DNA of 64,000 bases from Chloroflexota bacterium (GTDB lineage: Bacteria > Chloroflexota > Anaerolineae > Promineifilales > Promineifilaceae): the NCBI GenBank assembly GCA_022616275.1, contig JAKEFB010000100.1:32769-96768 (forward strand). The letters are read 5' to 3'. Below the pieces are notes generated by a model that worked only from the letters and a program-made list of their open reading frames with translations, was not told where the DNA came from and ran no database searches. Position numbers and translations under genes: made by a program. Within the stretch, counting starts at the first letter, position 1, and every line of letters begins with the position of its first letter. Positions 16,073 through 23,393 of this stretch are shown one piece after another.

Positions 16073-16974
16073 AACTCTCCAGCCCGGTAAAGTGGAAAGT
16101 GCGCTCGGTGTTGCAGCGGGCCAATCTGTTAGCCCCTAGTTCAGAACAACTCCTGAGCCGCCGCTTAAAGGGCCGGCAGACGCAAGAAAAACCGGCCCGG
16201 CAGGAGTACCGCTTTATCTTCATCGTCGGCGCTTCAGGGTCAGGTACGACCATGCTGACACGGGTGCTCAGCGGCCCGCCGGGAGTGGTATGCCTGGGCG
16301 GGCAGTTCACCACTATTCCCGCAACAGATGAAACAGCCACCCTGTTAGCCAGGTACTTTAACAAAGCCATTACCCGTCTATGGGATCGTAAAGGACCGTT
16401 GGCGCTGTATCAACAGAGCCGCCAAATGTTGCCTCATCTGGTCGCTGCGCTGCTCGAGGAAGAAGGATACCGCAACCGGTCGCATGTCATTTATAAGCGT
16501 TCGGCCCCGTTTAACCCTGGCGACCGCAACCGGCCGGACCTGTCCGACCTGTTCGAGACGTTTAGCGATGCTCGCATTGTCGTCATTTATCGCGATCCCC
16601 GGGCCTCAACTTATTCCTCGATGCGGCGTGGTTTTGCCGAAAATCTGCGGGCCTGCGCCGTTATTTGTGAAGAACAGTTGACTTACCTGTCCGCCCAACT
16701 GGCGACTTTTGACCCAGGCAGTTACCTGGTGGTCAATTACGAGGATTTTTGTGCCCGGCCGGAGGCCTGGACCGGTCCCCTGGCCCGTTTTTGTGGGCTG
16801 GCGGAGGAGGATATTGCCCAGGCCATCCGGCAAGAAGGAGTGAAAGCCAGGACCAACGAACGCTGGCAACAGGAGCTGGGGACAGCCGAGGTGGAGTTCT
16901 TGCGCCAATTTTTTAATTCACGCCGCCTGACCCAATGGCCGCTTCTGTCGGCTGCTCCAGTTACTTTGTTGTAG
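16069..16974 (+). CDS. Sulfotransferase-family protein 2
   Basis: A 301-residue sulfotransferase-like protein. FIVGASGSGTTML (about residue 50) is the P-loop equivalent that binds the sulfate donor PAPS. VVIYRDPRASTYSS is the second nucleotide-binding signature. VVNYEDFCARPEA is the conserved strand near the C-terminal third. It has only low resemblance to the sulfotransferases before and after it, which suggests different acceptor positions rather than recent duplication. ATGA overlap with the upstream gene supports co-translation. Confidence 0.8.
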   Translation: MKLSSPVKWKVRSVLQRANLLAPSSEQLLSRRLKGRQTQEKPARQEYRFIFIVGASGSGTTMLTRVLSGPPGVVCLGGQFTTIPATDETATLLARYFNKAITRLWDRKGPLALYQQSRQMLPHLVAALLEEEGYRNRSHVIYKRSAPFNPGDRNRPDLSDLFETFSDARIVVIYRDPRASTYSSMRRGFAENLRACAVICEEQLTYLSAQLATFDPGSYLVVNYEDFCARPEAWTGPLARFCGLAEEDIAQAIRQEGVKARTNERWQQELGTAEVEFLRQFFNSRRLTQWPLLSAAPVTLL

Positions 16975-17001
16975 AAGCGTTTTCTCCACTCCCGTCCTGG
17001 T

Positions 17002-17937
17002 ATGGTCGCGAACAATCCAATCTATATCACCGGCTCCCAGCGCTCCGGCTCTTCCTGGGTGGCCCAGATGCTGGCCACCAGCCCTGGTCTCGCCTGGCTG
17101 GACGAGCCTTTTAGCCGAAAGAAACATTCCCAGGGCATCTGCGCGGCCGACTTTCCCTACTGGTTTACCTATATCAGCAAGCATAACGAAGCTTTCTTTC
17201 GCAAACCAATTCAAGATACCCTTTCCTGCCGCTACAATCTGACGGCCGAGCTACCGTCTATGTGGCAATGGCGACATTTGCGGCGGGTGATCCGAGAGTA
17301 TCGTTCTTTTGTCACCTACCAGGCACGTTGTGCCCGGCCGTTAATCAAAGAGCCAACCGGACTCTTCATGGCCGAGTGGCTGGCCAACACCTTCGGCGCT
17401 CAAATCGTCGTCCTGATCCGCCACCCGGCCGCCTTCGTCAACAGCCGCCTGCGGCTAGGCTGGCCCCATGACTTCAACGACTTCCTGGCCCAACCGCGAT
17501 TAATGAACGACCACCTGGCCTGTTTTGAAGAAGAAATTCGCGACTTCGCCGCTCACCCGCACGACCTGATAGACCAGCTCAGCCTGCTGTGGAAGCTTCT
17601 CTACCACACGGCCGCCTGGTATCGTCGCTGCTACCCAGATTGGCTTTTCATCCGCCATGAAGACCTGGCCCGCGACCCTATCGGCGGCTTTCAGGCCTTG
17701 TTCCAGAAGCTGGACCTGGACTTTTCGGCCGCCGTGCAGCAGATGATTCAAGAGTACTCTGATCCCGCCAACCCGGCCGAAGTACCTGTCAGCCAGTGGA
17801 AATCCCTTAAGCGCCACAGCCAGGCCAGCGTGGGGATATGGAAAGAGCGGCTGACGGCCACGGAAATTGAGCGAGTCCACGCCTGTGTTAACGAGGTGGC
17901 GCGTGTGTTTTACTCCGACGAGGAATGGCTGGTATGA
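17002..17937 (+). CDS. Sulfotransferase-family protein 3
   Basis: A 311-residue sulfotransferase-like protein. It starts with YITGSQRSGSSWVAQML, a clear PAPS 5'-phosphosulfate loop. VLIRHPAAFVNS is the 3'-phosphate-binding motif and FIRHEDLARDP the downstream conserved strand. It lies 27 nt after the second sulfotransferase and shares an ATGA overlap with the methyltransferase that follows. Three consecutive sulfotransferases point to a multiply sulfated glycan. Confidence 0.85.
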   Translation: MVANNPIYITGSQRSGSSWVAQMLATSPGLAWLDEPFSRKKHSQGICAADFPYWFTYISKHNEAFFRKPIQDTLSCRYNLTAELPSMWQWRHLRRVIREYRSFVTYQARCARPLIKEPTGLFMAEWLANTFGAQIVVLIRHPAAFVNSRLRLGWPHDFNDFLAQPRLMNDHLACFEEEIRDFAAHPHDLIDQLSLLWKLLYHTAAWYRRCYPDWLFIRHEDLARDPIGGFQALFQKLDLDFSAAVQQMIQEYSDPANPAEVPVSQWKSLKRHSQASVGIWKERLTATEIERVHACVNEVARVFYSDEEWLV

Positions 17938-18638
17938 ACCGCCGCCTGAAACGTTATCGGCGTTGGTGGCGCAACAACCTCGTCGAGCCGGTCCGGCAAT
18001 TGGGGCTAGGCAATTTTCGCCGCTACCTGGGCGACCGCCTGATTCTGCGTTTTAAGATTCGCCCGGTGAAAAGTATTGAGGGCTGGCTGACGCCGGCCGA
18101 AGCGGCGGCCCTGTATCGTACGGCTGCCAGCCTGCCGCCGGGTTGCACCGTCGTCGAAATCGGCTCCTGGAAAGGAAAAAGTACCTTTTGCCTGGCCCGA
18201 GGGCTGCCGCCCGGCGGCCGGGTGATTGCCATTGACCCTTTCGACGCCTCTGGCGAGAGCGGTAGCAGTGAAGTGTACCAGCGGCGCAAGGGCGACCAAT
18301 CGCTCTACCTGCAGTTCCAGGAGAAAATGCGCCGCCTGGGCGTAGACGGCTGCGTCGAGGCGTGGCAGGGGTATTCACACGAATTCGTCGGCCGGCTGCC
18401 CGCAATGGATTTCCTGTTTATTGACGGCGACCATTCCCGGGAAGGCTGCGAATTTGACTTTTTGAACTACGCGCCCTGCCTGGCCAGCGGTGGCTACCTC
18501 GGCTTCCACGATTACCACCCCGGCCGGGGCGAAACCTGGGGACCTAACTGGGTCATCCAGCACCGCGTGCTGCCCTCCGGCGATTTTGAGTTCGCCAGCG
18601 TCTTTGACTCCCTCTGGCTGGCCCGTAAAAAACGGTAG
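17934..18638 (+). CDS. Class I SAM methyltransferase (Methyltransf_24-like)
   Basis: A 234-residue methyltransferase. Motif I is TVVEIGSWKGKSTFCLA, followed by VIAIDPFDASGES and MDFLFIDGDHSREG, the acidic metal/SAM strand typical of the cephalosporin-hydroxylase/Methyltransf_24 group. FHDYHPGRGETWGPNW lies near the end. Family members methylate sugar hydroxyls or catechol-type acceptors. The ATG at 17934 overlaps the stop of the sulfotransferase. The gene ends the tightly coupled block; a repeat-rich gap of about 70 nt follows. Confidence 0.8.
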   Translation: MNRRLKRYRRWWRNNLVEPVRQLGLGNFRRYLGDRLILRFKIRPVKSIEGWLTPAEAAALYRTAASLPPGCTVVEIGSWKGKSTFCLARGLPPGGRVIAIDPFDASGESGSSEVYQRRKGDQSLYLQFQEKMRRLGVDGCVEAWQGYSHEFVGRLPAMDFLFIDGDHSREGCEFDFLNYAPCLASGGYLGFHDYHPGRGETWGPNWVIQHRVLPSGDFEFASVFDSLWLARKKR

Positions 18639-18705
18639 AGCACAGATGGATTGTGATGGACTTTTATCGCGAATGACCCGAATGGGCGAATGGCGCGAAT
18701 ATTTT
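18639..18705 (+). repeat. GAATGRC/GCGAATG-type tandem repeat gap
   Basis: The gap holds degenerate repeats of CGAATG with spacers (four CGAATG/GCGAAT units between 18670 and 18700), preceded by a GATGGA pair. The open frame of the next gene runs into it, so the true start is probably downstream at ATG 18711. Confidence 0.6.
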
Positions 18706-18710
18706 TGATT

Positions 18711-19697
18711 ATGATTCGTAGTTCCGTGTTCCCATCGCTTAACACCCTCCCCCCACCCCCACCGGATAGAAGCGGCTGGCCGTGGACCGAAGCCAGCCCG
18801 CAACTGCCGGAGCAGATGCCGGACGGCTCGCCCTGGCCGCGCATTAGCGTGGTCACCCCCAACTATAACTACGCCCACTTTGTCGAGGAGACGATCCGCT
18901 CGGTGTTGCTCCAGGGCTATCCTAACCTGGAGTACATTGTCATTGACGGTGGAAGCAACGATGGCAGTGTCGAGATTGTTCGCCGTTACGAGTCGTGGCT
19001 GACTTGTTGGCTCAGCGAGTCAGACAAAGGACAGAGCCAAGCCATCAACAAAGGTTTCGCACAGGCTAGCGGCGAACTCTGGGGATGGCTTAACAGTGAC
19101 GACGTTTATTATCCAGGCGCCCTAGCCGTAGTAGCCCAGATGCTGGCTCAACACTCTCGCACAATGCTGGTAGGAGCAGCCACGTTGACGGATGATCCTC
19201 ACCAACTGGCCGGCCGGGAAGATCGCCGGCAACCGGACTGGGAGGAAATGGCCTACGACGGCCGGACCTTCCCCCAACCCAGCACTTTCTGGACGGCCGA
19301 CCTGTGGGAACTATCAGGACCGCTGGCACAAGACCTACACTATGCGATGGACTTTGAACTATGGCTGCGGATGCGTCCCTATGCCAGTAATGTGTTCTTC
19401 ACTGATGCATTGTTGTCATATGAACGCCTGCACGAAGAACAGGCACCCCTCCGAGCTGTGCGTCGGGGTGAATTTGAACCAGTCAACAGTGAAAAGGCTT
19501 ATGCCGTTTTACAGGCTGCCAGGAGACGGGGTGAACGTCCTTTGAAATGGTTGCTAAAGAGCTATGGCCGGCGCTTCCAAACGGCTCACCGCTATGGGCG
19601 ATATTCCATGCTGTGGAGGTCTGGATTCCATCGGGTTGCCCTAAAGATGGCTTTGGGTCGAGGATTGCGTAATAATCGTCGGCATGGTTCAAATTAG
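18711..19697 (+). CDS. Family 2 glycosyltransferase
   Basis: A GT-A glycosyltransferase of about 328 residues. RISVVTPNYNYAHFVEETIRS is the GT2 first strand and helix (shown in part). IDGGSNDGSVEI gives the nucleotide-binding acidic loop, and WGWLNSDDVYYPGA the DxD-like metal site. FWTADLWELSGPL matches the acceptor helix. ATG 18711 is chosen over ATG 18690, which lies inside a repeat. The stop codon TAG (19695-19697) lies inside one arm of a 15-bp inverted repeat, so the present C-terminus may have been set by repeat insertion. Confidence 0.85.
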   Translation: MIRSSVFPSLNTLPPPPPDRSGWPWTEASPQLPEQMPDGSPWPRISVVTPNYNYAHFVEETIRSVLLQGYPNLEYIVIDGGSNDGSVEIVRRYESWLTCWLSESDKGQSQAINKGFAQASGELWGWLNSDDVYYPGALAVVAQMLAQHSRTMLVGAATLTDDPHQLAGREDRRQPDWEEMAYDGRTFPQPSTFWTADLWELSGPLAQDLHYAMDFELWLRMRPYASNVFFTDALLSYERLHEEQAPLRAVRRGEFEPVNSEKAYAVLQAARRRGERPLKWLLKSYGRRFQTAHRYGRYSMLWRSGFHRVALKMALGRGLRNNRRHGSN

Positions 19698-19824
19698 CTT
19701 GACACTTTTATGTGAAGTGCTTTGGGAATAACCGCGATACTGCATCTTTTTCCAGAGTAACGAGTGCGAATCATTGAGAATAAGCGAAAAATTTTTCAAG
19801 GTCCTTTTCAAAGTGTCAAGCTAA
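19694..19824. repeat. Element bounded by perfect 15-bp inverted repeats
   Basis: TTAGCTTGACACTTT (19694-19708) and its exact reverse complement (19810-19824) bracket 101 nt of AT-rich, non-coding sequence. The arms contain the GTGTCAA word found in the arrays at 25.7 and 26.2 kb. No transposase is present. It could be a MITE-like element, or the transcription end of the upstream gene with the arms too far apart for a simple terminator. Confidence 0.6.
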
Positions 19825-19905
19825 CTTTCCGGGTTTTTGAACTATGCCTAATCGTCATAAGAATCTTTAACCCTTTTTGTCAATCTTTTTTTGAGGCTCG
19901 GGACA

Positions 19906-20181
19906 ATGGCGAAACAAGGAAAGCAGTCTATTGGGGAGTTAGCAGTACTGATTAGTGCTATTGCGCTAATCATTGGTCTTATAGCGGATGGCGCTGATTT
20001 AGTAGAATTAGTTTCGGTTAACCCTTCCGATCCACAAGGGACATTCGTGGGCAAAGCCTTCTTCTTCTTGCTACTAACCCTGTATGGGCCAATTGCCTTA
20101 CTTGCATGGATGCATGCTCGATCTTTGACTTCACGTAAAAGTCAGAATGCTATTGCCATGATGGCCGGGTGGGCTCATTGA
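19906..20181 (+). CDS. Small two-TM membrane protein of unknown function
   Basis: A 91-residue protein with a short basic N-terminus and two hydrophobic helices (about 11-36 and 50-68). They are joined by a short loop rich in Asp/Ser, with a basic C-terminal tail. I recognise no family. ATG 19906 is used; an in-frame TTG lies 15 nt upstream. It overlaps the start of the next gene by 13 nt, which strongly suggests it works with that Nudix/cyclase-homology protein. Base composition is clearly AT-richer than the flanking polysaccharide genes. Confidence 0.6.
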   Translation: MAKQGKQSIGELAVLISAIALIIGLIADGADLVELVSVNPSDPQGTFVGKAFFFLLLTLYGPIALLAWMHARSLTSRKSQNAIAMMAGWAH

Positions 20182-22079
20182 CTGTTTGGGAAATCAAGTT
20201 TTTCGTCAATCCGCTTGGAGCTAATCTTTCTCAACCCCAGCAAGCTTTGGCTTCATTACTTGCTCTAATAATCGCAGCGTTGCTGGGAACAGTTGTCTTT
20301 CGCAAAGTGGTTGTGCCCCTAGCGGATAGTCTTGCCGGACGGTTGTCACCGTTGTATGAAATAATGGGTGGTGAATATGATTTCCCTGTAGTGTGCTTTA
20401 GGATTTTACCGCAACCTGACTGGCGTCAACGGAAAATCCGGATGAAAGTTTTTAGTCAAGCAATAGCTAAAGTATTACACAGTCATTACGATTGGGGAAA
20501 TACCGATTTGGCTACGTTACAAACAGGGACCGAATGGGTAGTTGTCGGGATTAAGCTGACTGCCACAGAGATATTTGACCTGACAAGAGAAACCTTAAGA
20601 ACCTATAGAGCTGCTCTTCTGACAGAAGGAATAGCTTTAGAAATAAGCGAGGTCGATGTGGGGGTAGGAATGGAACGTGGGCAGGTTTTTTCGATCAGCC
20701 ACCCGATCAGGGAATTAGATACAGTACCCGCTGGCATTGGTGTGGATGGCGCATGCCGTCTGGCTTCAGTTTCGGAGAAAGGTACCGTTCTGCTAACGAA
20801 GAATTTCTTAAATGCGCTAGAGGCAAGTGATGATGGTTATGATTTAGCCAAAAAGTTCACGAGGCGCCTTGGATACCTTGATCTCGGCTCACTACGACCG
20901 GATGTATATGAGGTTTATATCAGTGGTGAGATAGGTCGTCCACAGGTAACAGTTCCACAGGCATCAATTTTGTATGATACTGACGCTCTATCTGTTCGCC
21001 TTCTAGAACTTTTATCCCGGGCAGGAATACAGCCATGGCCTCAAGTGGAGAAGCTTAGAGATAATGCAGATAAATCAGTTCTTGCTATTGATGGTGTCAT
21101 CTCGATAGTTGAGCCTCCTGGCTATAAAGGATGGAAACCAGATCCTAATCTCGTTGTTATCAATTTGCGTCAAAGGGCTGAAACTATAACCTACTGGCCG
21201 CCCAACTGGCATGAAGAGCTAAGAGAAAAATATGGTCAATTAGAGGAAGGCGCCATAAATAGGAATAAAGTGTTCATAGACAAATGGGATCCCCCGATAC
21301 TTGATCGTGGAGGTAAACTGCGGCTCTGGTTGGGAATAAGCACATATAGAGACAATAGGGCGTTGGAAGCGGTCTTGAACCTGAACAGGAAGAAGAGACA
21401 AAGTCAGGAACAAGAGGGTGAGTTTGATTGGATCACATTTGAGTGGAAATCTGAGGATGAATGGGACCGAGTCTTTCGTTGGCGCGACGGCCGTCTTGTC
21501 GATCTTCGGTGGGAGTATTTTAATAACACTATAGACTTTTGGGAATACTTACCCAATATGATAGTTTTGACGCCAATTGTAATCTCCAGTGATAACAAAA
21601 TAGTGTTTATGCGGAGAAGCAACAAGGTAAAGTACTACCCTGGTCACTGGTCTATCTCGCTAGAAGAACAGATCGATCCAAACCAGGATGCATTAAGTGA
21701 AACTTTGCTCAGGAAGGCAACTGAAAGGGCTGTTGAAGAAGAGCTTGGAGTTAAAATTAGAGAGATGGAGATCTTATCTATTTATAGAGAGTGGCATAAC
21801 GGGGTCATAAATGTTGCCATTCTGGCACATGTTGATAGGATGTCTGGCTCTATTGAAAATGCATGGCGGCAAGCTGTGGACGAACATGAAGCTCAACAAA
21901 TTCACTTTGAACCTTTTATGGATTTGGACAACATGCTTAATATCCTGCGAACTTCCAGTTATAAAGGGGGTAAATTTCATCCAGGCTCAAGATACCGATT
22001 ATTGTTAGCACTGTTAGCAGAGCATGGCTTTGAAACAGTAATCCAAAAGCTAGGCGAGATCGTGAACTACGAAAATTAA
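20169..22079 (+). CDS. Membrane protein with degenerate cyclase-homology domain and C-terminal Nudix-like domain
   Basis: A 636-residue protein. A hydrophobic helix lies at about 27-50. Residues about 70-220 resemble a class III nucleotide cyclase homology domain: DFPVVCFRIL as strand 1, LQTGTEWVVVGI as the central hairpin, and GVDGACRLASVSEKGTVLLT, which matches the ending AARL-x(5)-G-x-I/V-L-V/L-S/T. Both usual metal Asp positions are changed (Arg in CFRIL, Thr in TGTE), so cyclase activity is unlikely. Residues about 270-410 are an unassigned module. Residues 460-585 look Nudix-like: NKIVFMRRS, YYPGHWSISLEEQ and TERAVEEELGV, with one Nudix-box Glu replaced by Ala. GTG 20169 is the assumed start. 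Function unknown; a nucleotide-sensing or signalling role is inference. Confidence 0.65.
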   Translation: MGSLTVWEIKFFVNPLGANLSQPQQALASLLALIIAALLGTVVFRKVVVPLADSLAGRLSPLYEIMGGEYDFPVVCFRILPQPDWRQRKIRMKVFSQAIAKVLHSHYDWGNTDLATLQTGTEWVVVGIKLTATEIFDLTRETLRTYRAALLTEGIALEISEVDVGVGMERGQVFSISHPIRELDTVPAGIGVDGACRLASVSEKGTVLLTKNFLNALEASDDGYDLAKKFTRRLGYLDLGSLRPDVYEVYISGEIGRPQVTVPQASILYDTDALSVRLLELLSRAGIQPWPQVEKLRDNADKSVLAIDGVISIVEPPGYKGWKPDPNLVVINLRQRAETITYWPPNWHEELREKYGQLEEGAINRNKVFIDKWDPPILDRGGKLRLWLGISTYRDNRALEAVLNLNRKKRQSQEQEGEFDWITFEWKSEDEWDRVFRWRDGRLVDLRWEYFNNTIDFWEYLPNMIVLTPIVISSDNKIVFMRRSNKVKYYPGHWSISLEEQIDPNQDALSETLLRKATERAVEEELGVKIREMEILSIYREWHNGVINVAILAHVDRMSGSIENAWRQAVDEHEAQQIHFEPFMDLDNMLNILRTSSYKGGKFHPGSRYRLLLALLAEHGFETVIQKLGEIVNYEN

Positions 22080-22111
22080 GTGGTTGTAATCGTTGGTTCA
22101 CTATTACGAGG

Positions 22112-23143
22112 GTGATTAACGGTGTGAAGAATAGTACGCAGTTGCTCCAACAAATTGGAGAATCATTACAAAGTGCAGGCATAAAAGCCGCTCCTAAAGC
22201 CAAAAGAATTCTTGAAGCATATAAACGCGACACATTAGCTATTGATGATGCGGTCTTAATTATAGCACCCTCAGATTTAAAGGGCTGGATGTCCCCATCA
22301 CAATTTATGGTGACCCTGTCCCAGGATGATCGCTTGCTTAATTTACCCTCTCTAAGCGAACTAGAAAAGCAGTATGGTTTTATTCGAAAGCCACAAAGAA
22401 ATGAGTCGAAGTTTACGATACTTCACTGGGAACAACATTGTGTAAACGACGAGTGGGTCCTAGAATTGCAAATGGGCAGAAGTTCAACGGAAGTAAACGT
22501 TGTAATCGAGTTTATGATTGATCATCCTGTATTGGAAATTTCTCCGGGGCGACACTGCACGCTTTATGAAGCCTATCTTACCAAGATCTTTGACTTTTGG
22601 ACTCATTTACCTAATCTCGTTACAGTAACGCCCGTGATTAAAACCTTGGACAATAAAGTGTTATTCACCAAGCGCTCTGCAAAAGTTTTCTACTACCCTG
22701 CCCATTGGGAGGTGTCTATTTCGGAACAGATGAACCCGAACCAGTTGAGCGACAAAAGATTTTTCTTCCATGGAGCCATTGAGAGGAGTATCCGAGAAGA
22801 ACTTGGTCAGGTTGAAATTTCACAAATCCAAGTTTTAGGATTTTATCGCGAAGTTTCAAATTTAAACGTGGATGTCGGTGCATTAGTCATGGTGAATGAG
22901 AAAGAAAATGAGATACGAAAGGCAATAGCTGCAGCACCGGATTTAGACGAACACTCTAACATTGAATTCGAGCCGTGGAACCCTGAAAACTCAGTACAAC
23001 TTATTTCTAGCACTCACTACAAAGCTCGAAGTTCATCTGCATTATCTGGGCCATACCATCCAAGTGCGCGAATGCGACTACTGTTGGCCATGTTGGCAGA
23101 CTTTCCCCACGAAACATTACTGAGTTTAATCAATCAGCAATAG
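22112..23143 (+). CDS. Nudix-like paralogue of the upstream protein (no membrane or cyclase part)
   Basis: A 343-residue soluble protein related to residues about 270-636 of the preceding gene product. Shared marks in the same order are LAIDDAVLII vs LAIDGVISIV, KGWMSPSQFMV vs KGWKPDPNLVV, FWTHLPNLV vs FWEYLPNMI, NKVLFTKRSAKVFYYP vs NKIVFMRRSNKVKYYP, and ERSIREELG vs ERAVEEELG. The Nudix box here is EEL-G with Ile at the position that is Ala in the partner, so the metal ligands are incomplete relative to REUXEEXGU. YHPSARMRLLLAMLA closes both proteins. It starts 32 nt after the partner, in the same AT-rich segment. A hetero-oligomer or regulator/enzyme pair is plausible. Confidence 0.65.
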   Translation: MINGVKNSTQLLQQIGESLQSAGIKAAPKAKRILEAYKRDTLAIDDAVLIIAPSDLKGWMSPSQFMVTLSQDDRLLNLPSLSELEKQYGFIRKPQRNESKFTILHWEQHCVNDEWVLELQMGRSSTEVNVVIEFMIDHPVLEISPGRHCTLYEAYLTKIFDFWTHLPNLVTVTPVIKTLDNKVLFTKRSAKVFYYPAHWEVSISEQMNPNQLSDKRFFFHGAIERSIREELGQVEISQIQVLGFYREVSNLNVDVGALVMVNEKENEIRKAIAAAPDLDEHSNIEFEPWNPENSVQLISSTHYKARSSSALSGPYHPSARMRLLLAMLADFPHETLLSLINQQ

Positions 23144-23177
23144 CTAAGAAACACTTGTCTGGCAGTTCTCCAAATAA

Positions 23178-23327
23178 AACCAGACCAGCGACCACATCTG
23201 GTGGATCAGCGATAACGGCCGCTTCATGAGCGACTACCCCCGTTGGGAACCAGCTTACGACGTTCCTGCCATTCTGCAAGAGATTTACGCTATGAACCGG
23301 GAGCGGTGGGGTGGAAAGACCCCGTAG
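23178..23327 (+). pseudogene. 3' remnant of an NAD-dependent sugar epimerase/dehydratase
   Basis: About 49 codons read [13 protein letters not shown], then [16 protein letters not shown] and EEIY-like QEIY..NRERW. This is the C-terminal end of CDP-paratose/tyvelose 2-epimerase-type SDR enzymes. An in-frame TAA lies directly upstream (23175-23177), so no intact gene exists. The remnant lies between the AT-rich Nudix cassette and a palindromic element. It implies that the cassette replaced the rest of a sugar-nucleotide epimerase gene. Confidence 0.7.
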
Positions 23328-23384
23328 GTCTCCAAGAGCACGCTTCGTGCTCCGGGCACGCTACGTGCCCCAACCTACGGGGTC
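23318..23384. repeat. 67-bp palindromic element with two internal hairpins
   Basis: A perfect 12-bp outer stem (23318-23329 with 23373-23384) encloses two perfect 7-bp hairpins: GAGCACG-CTT-CGTGCTC (23336-23352) and GGGCACG-CTA-CGTGCCC (23354-23370). The result is a cloverleaf-like cruciform. It overlaps the end of the epimerase remnant and stops 9 nt before the next start codon. It resembles a REP/MITE-type element; no transposase is nearby. Confidence 0.85.
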
Positions 23385-23393
23385 TCAGTGACC

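Noticed and set aside
19698-23393. Transposon or prophage carrying the Nudix cassette
   Set aside because: No transposase, integrase or phage gene is seen. Only an inverted repeat, a palindrome and base composition point to mobility, so I call it an island, not a named element.
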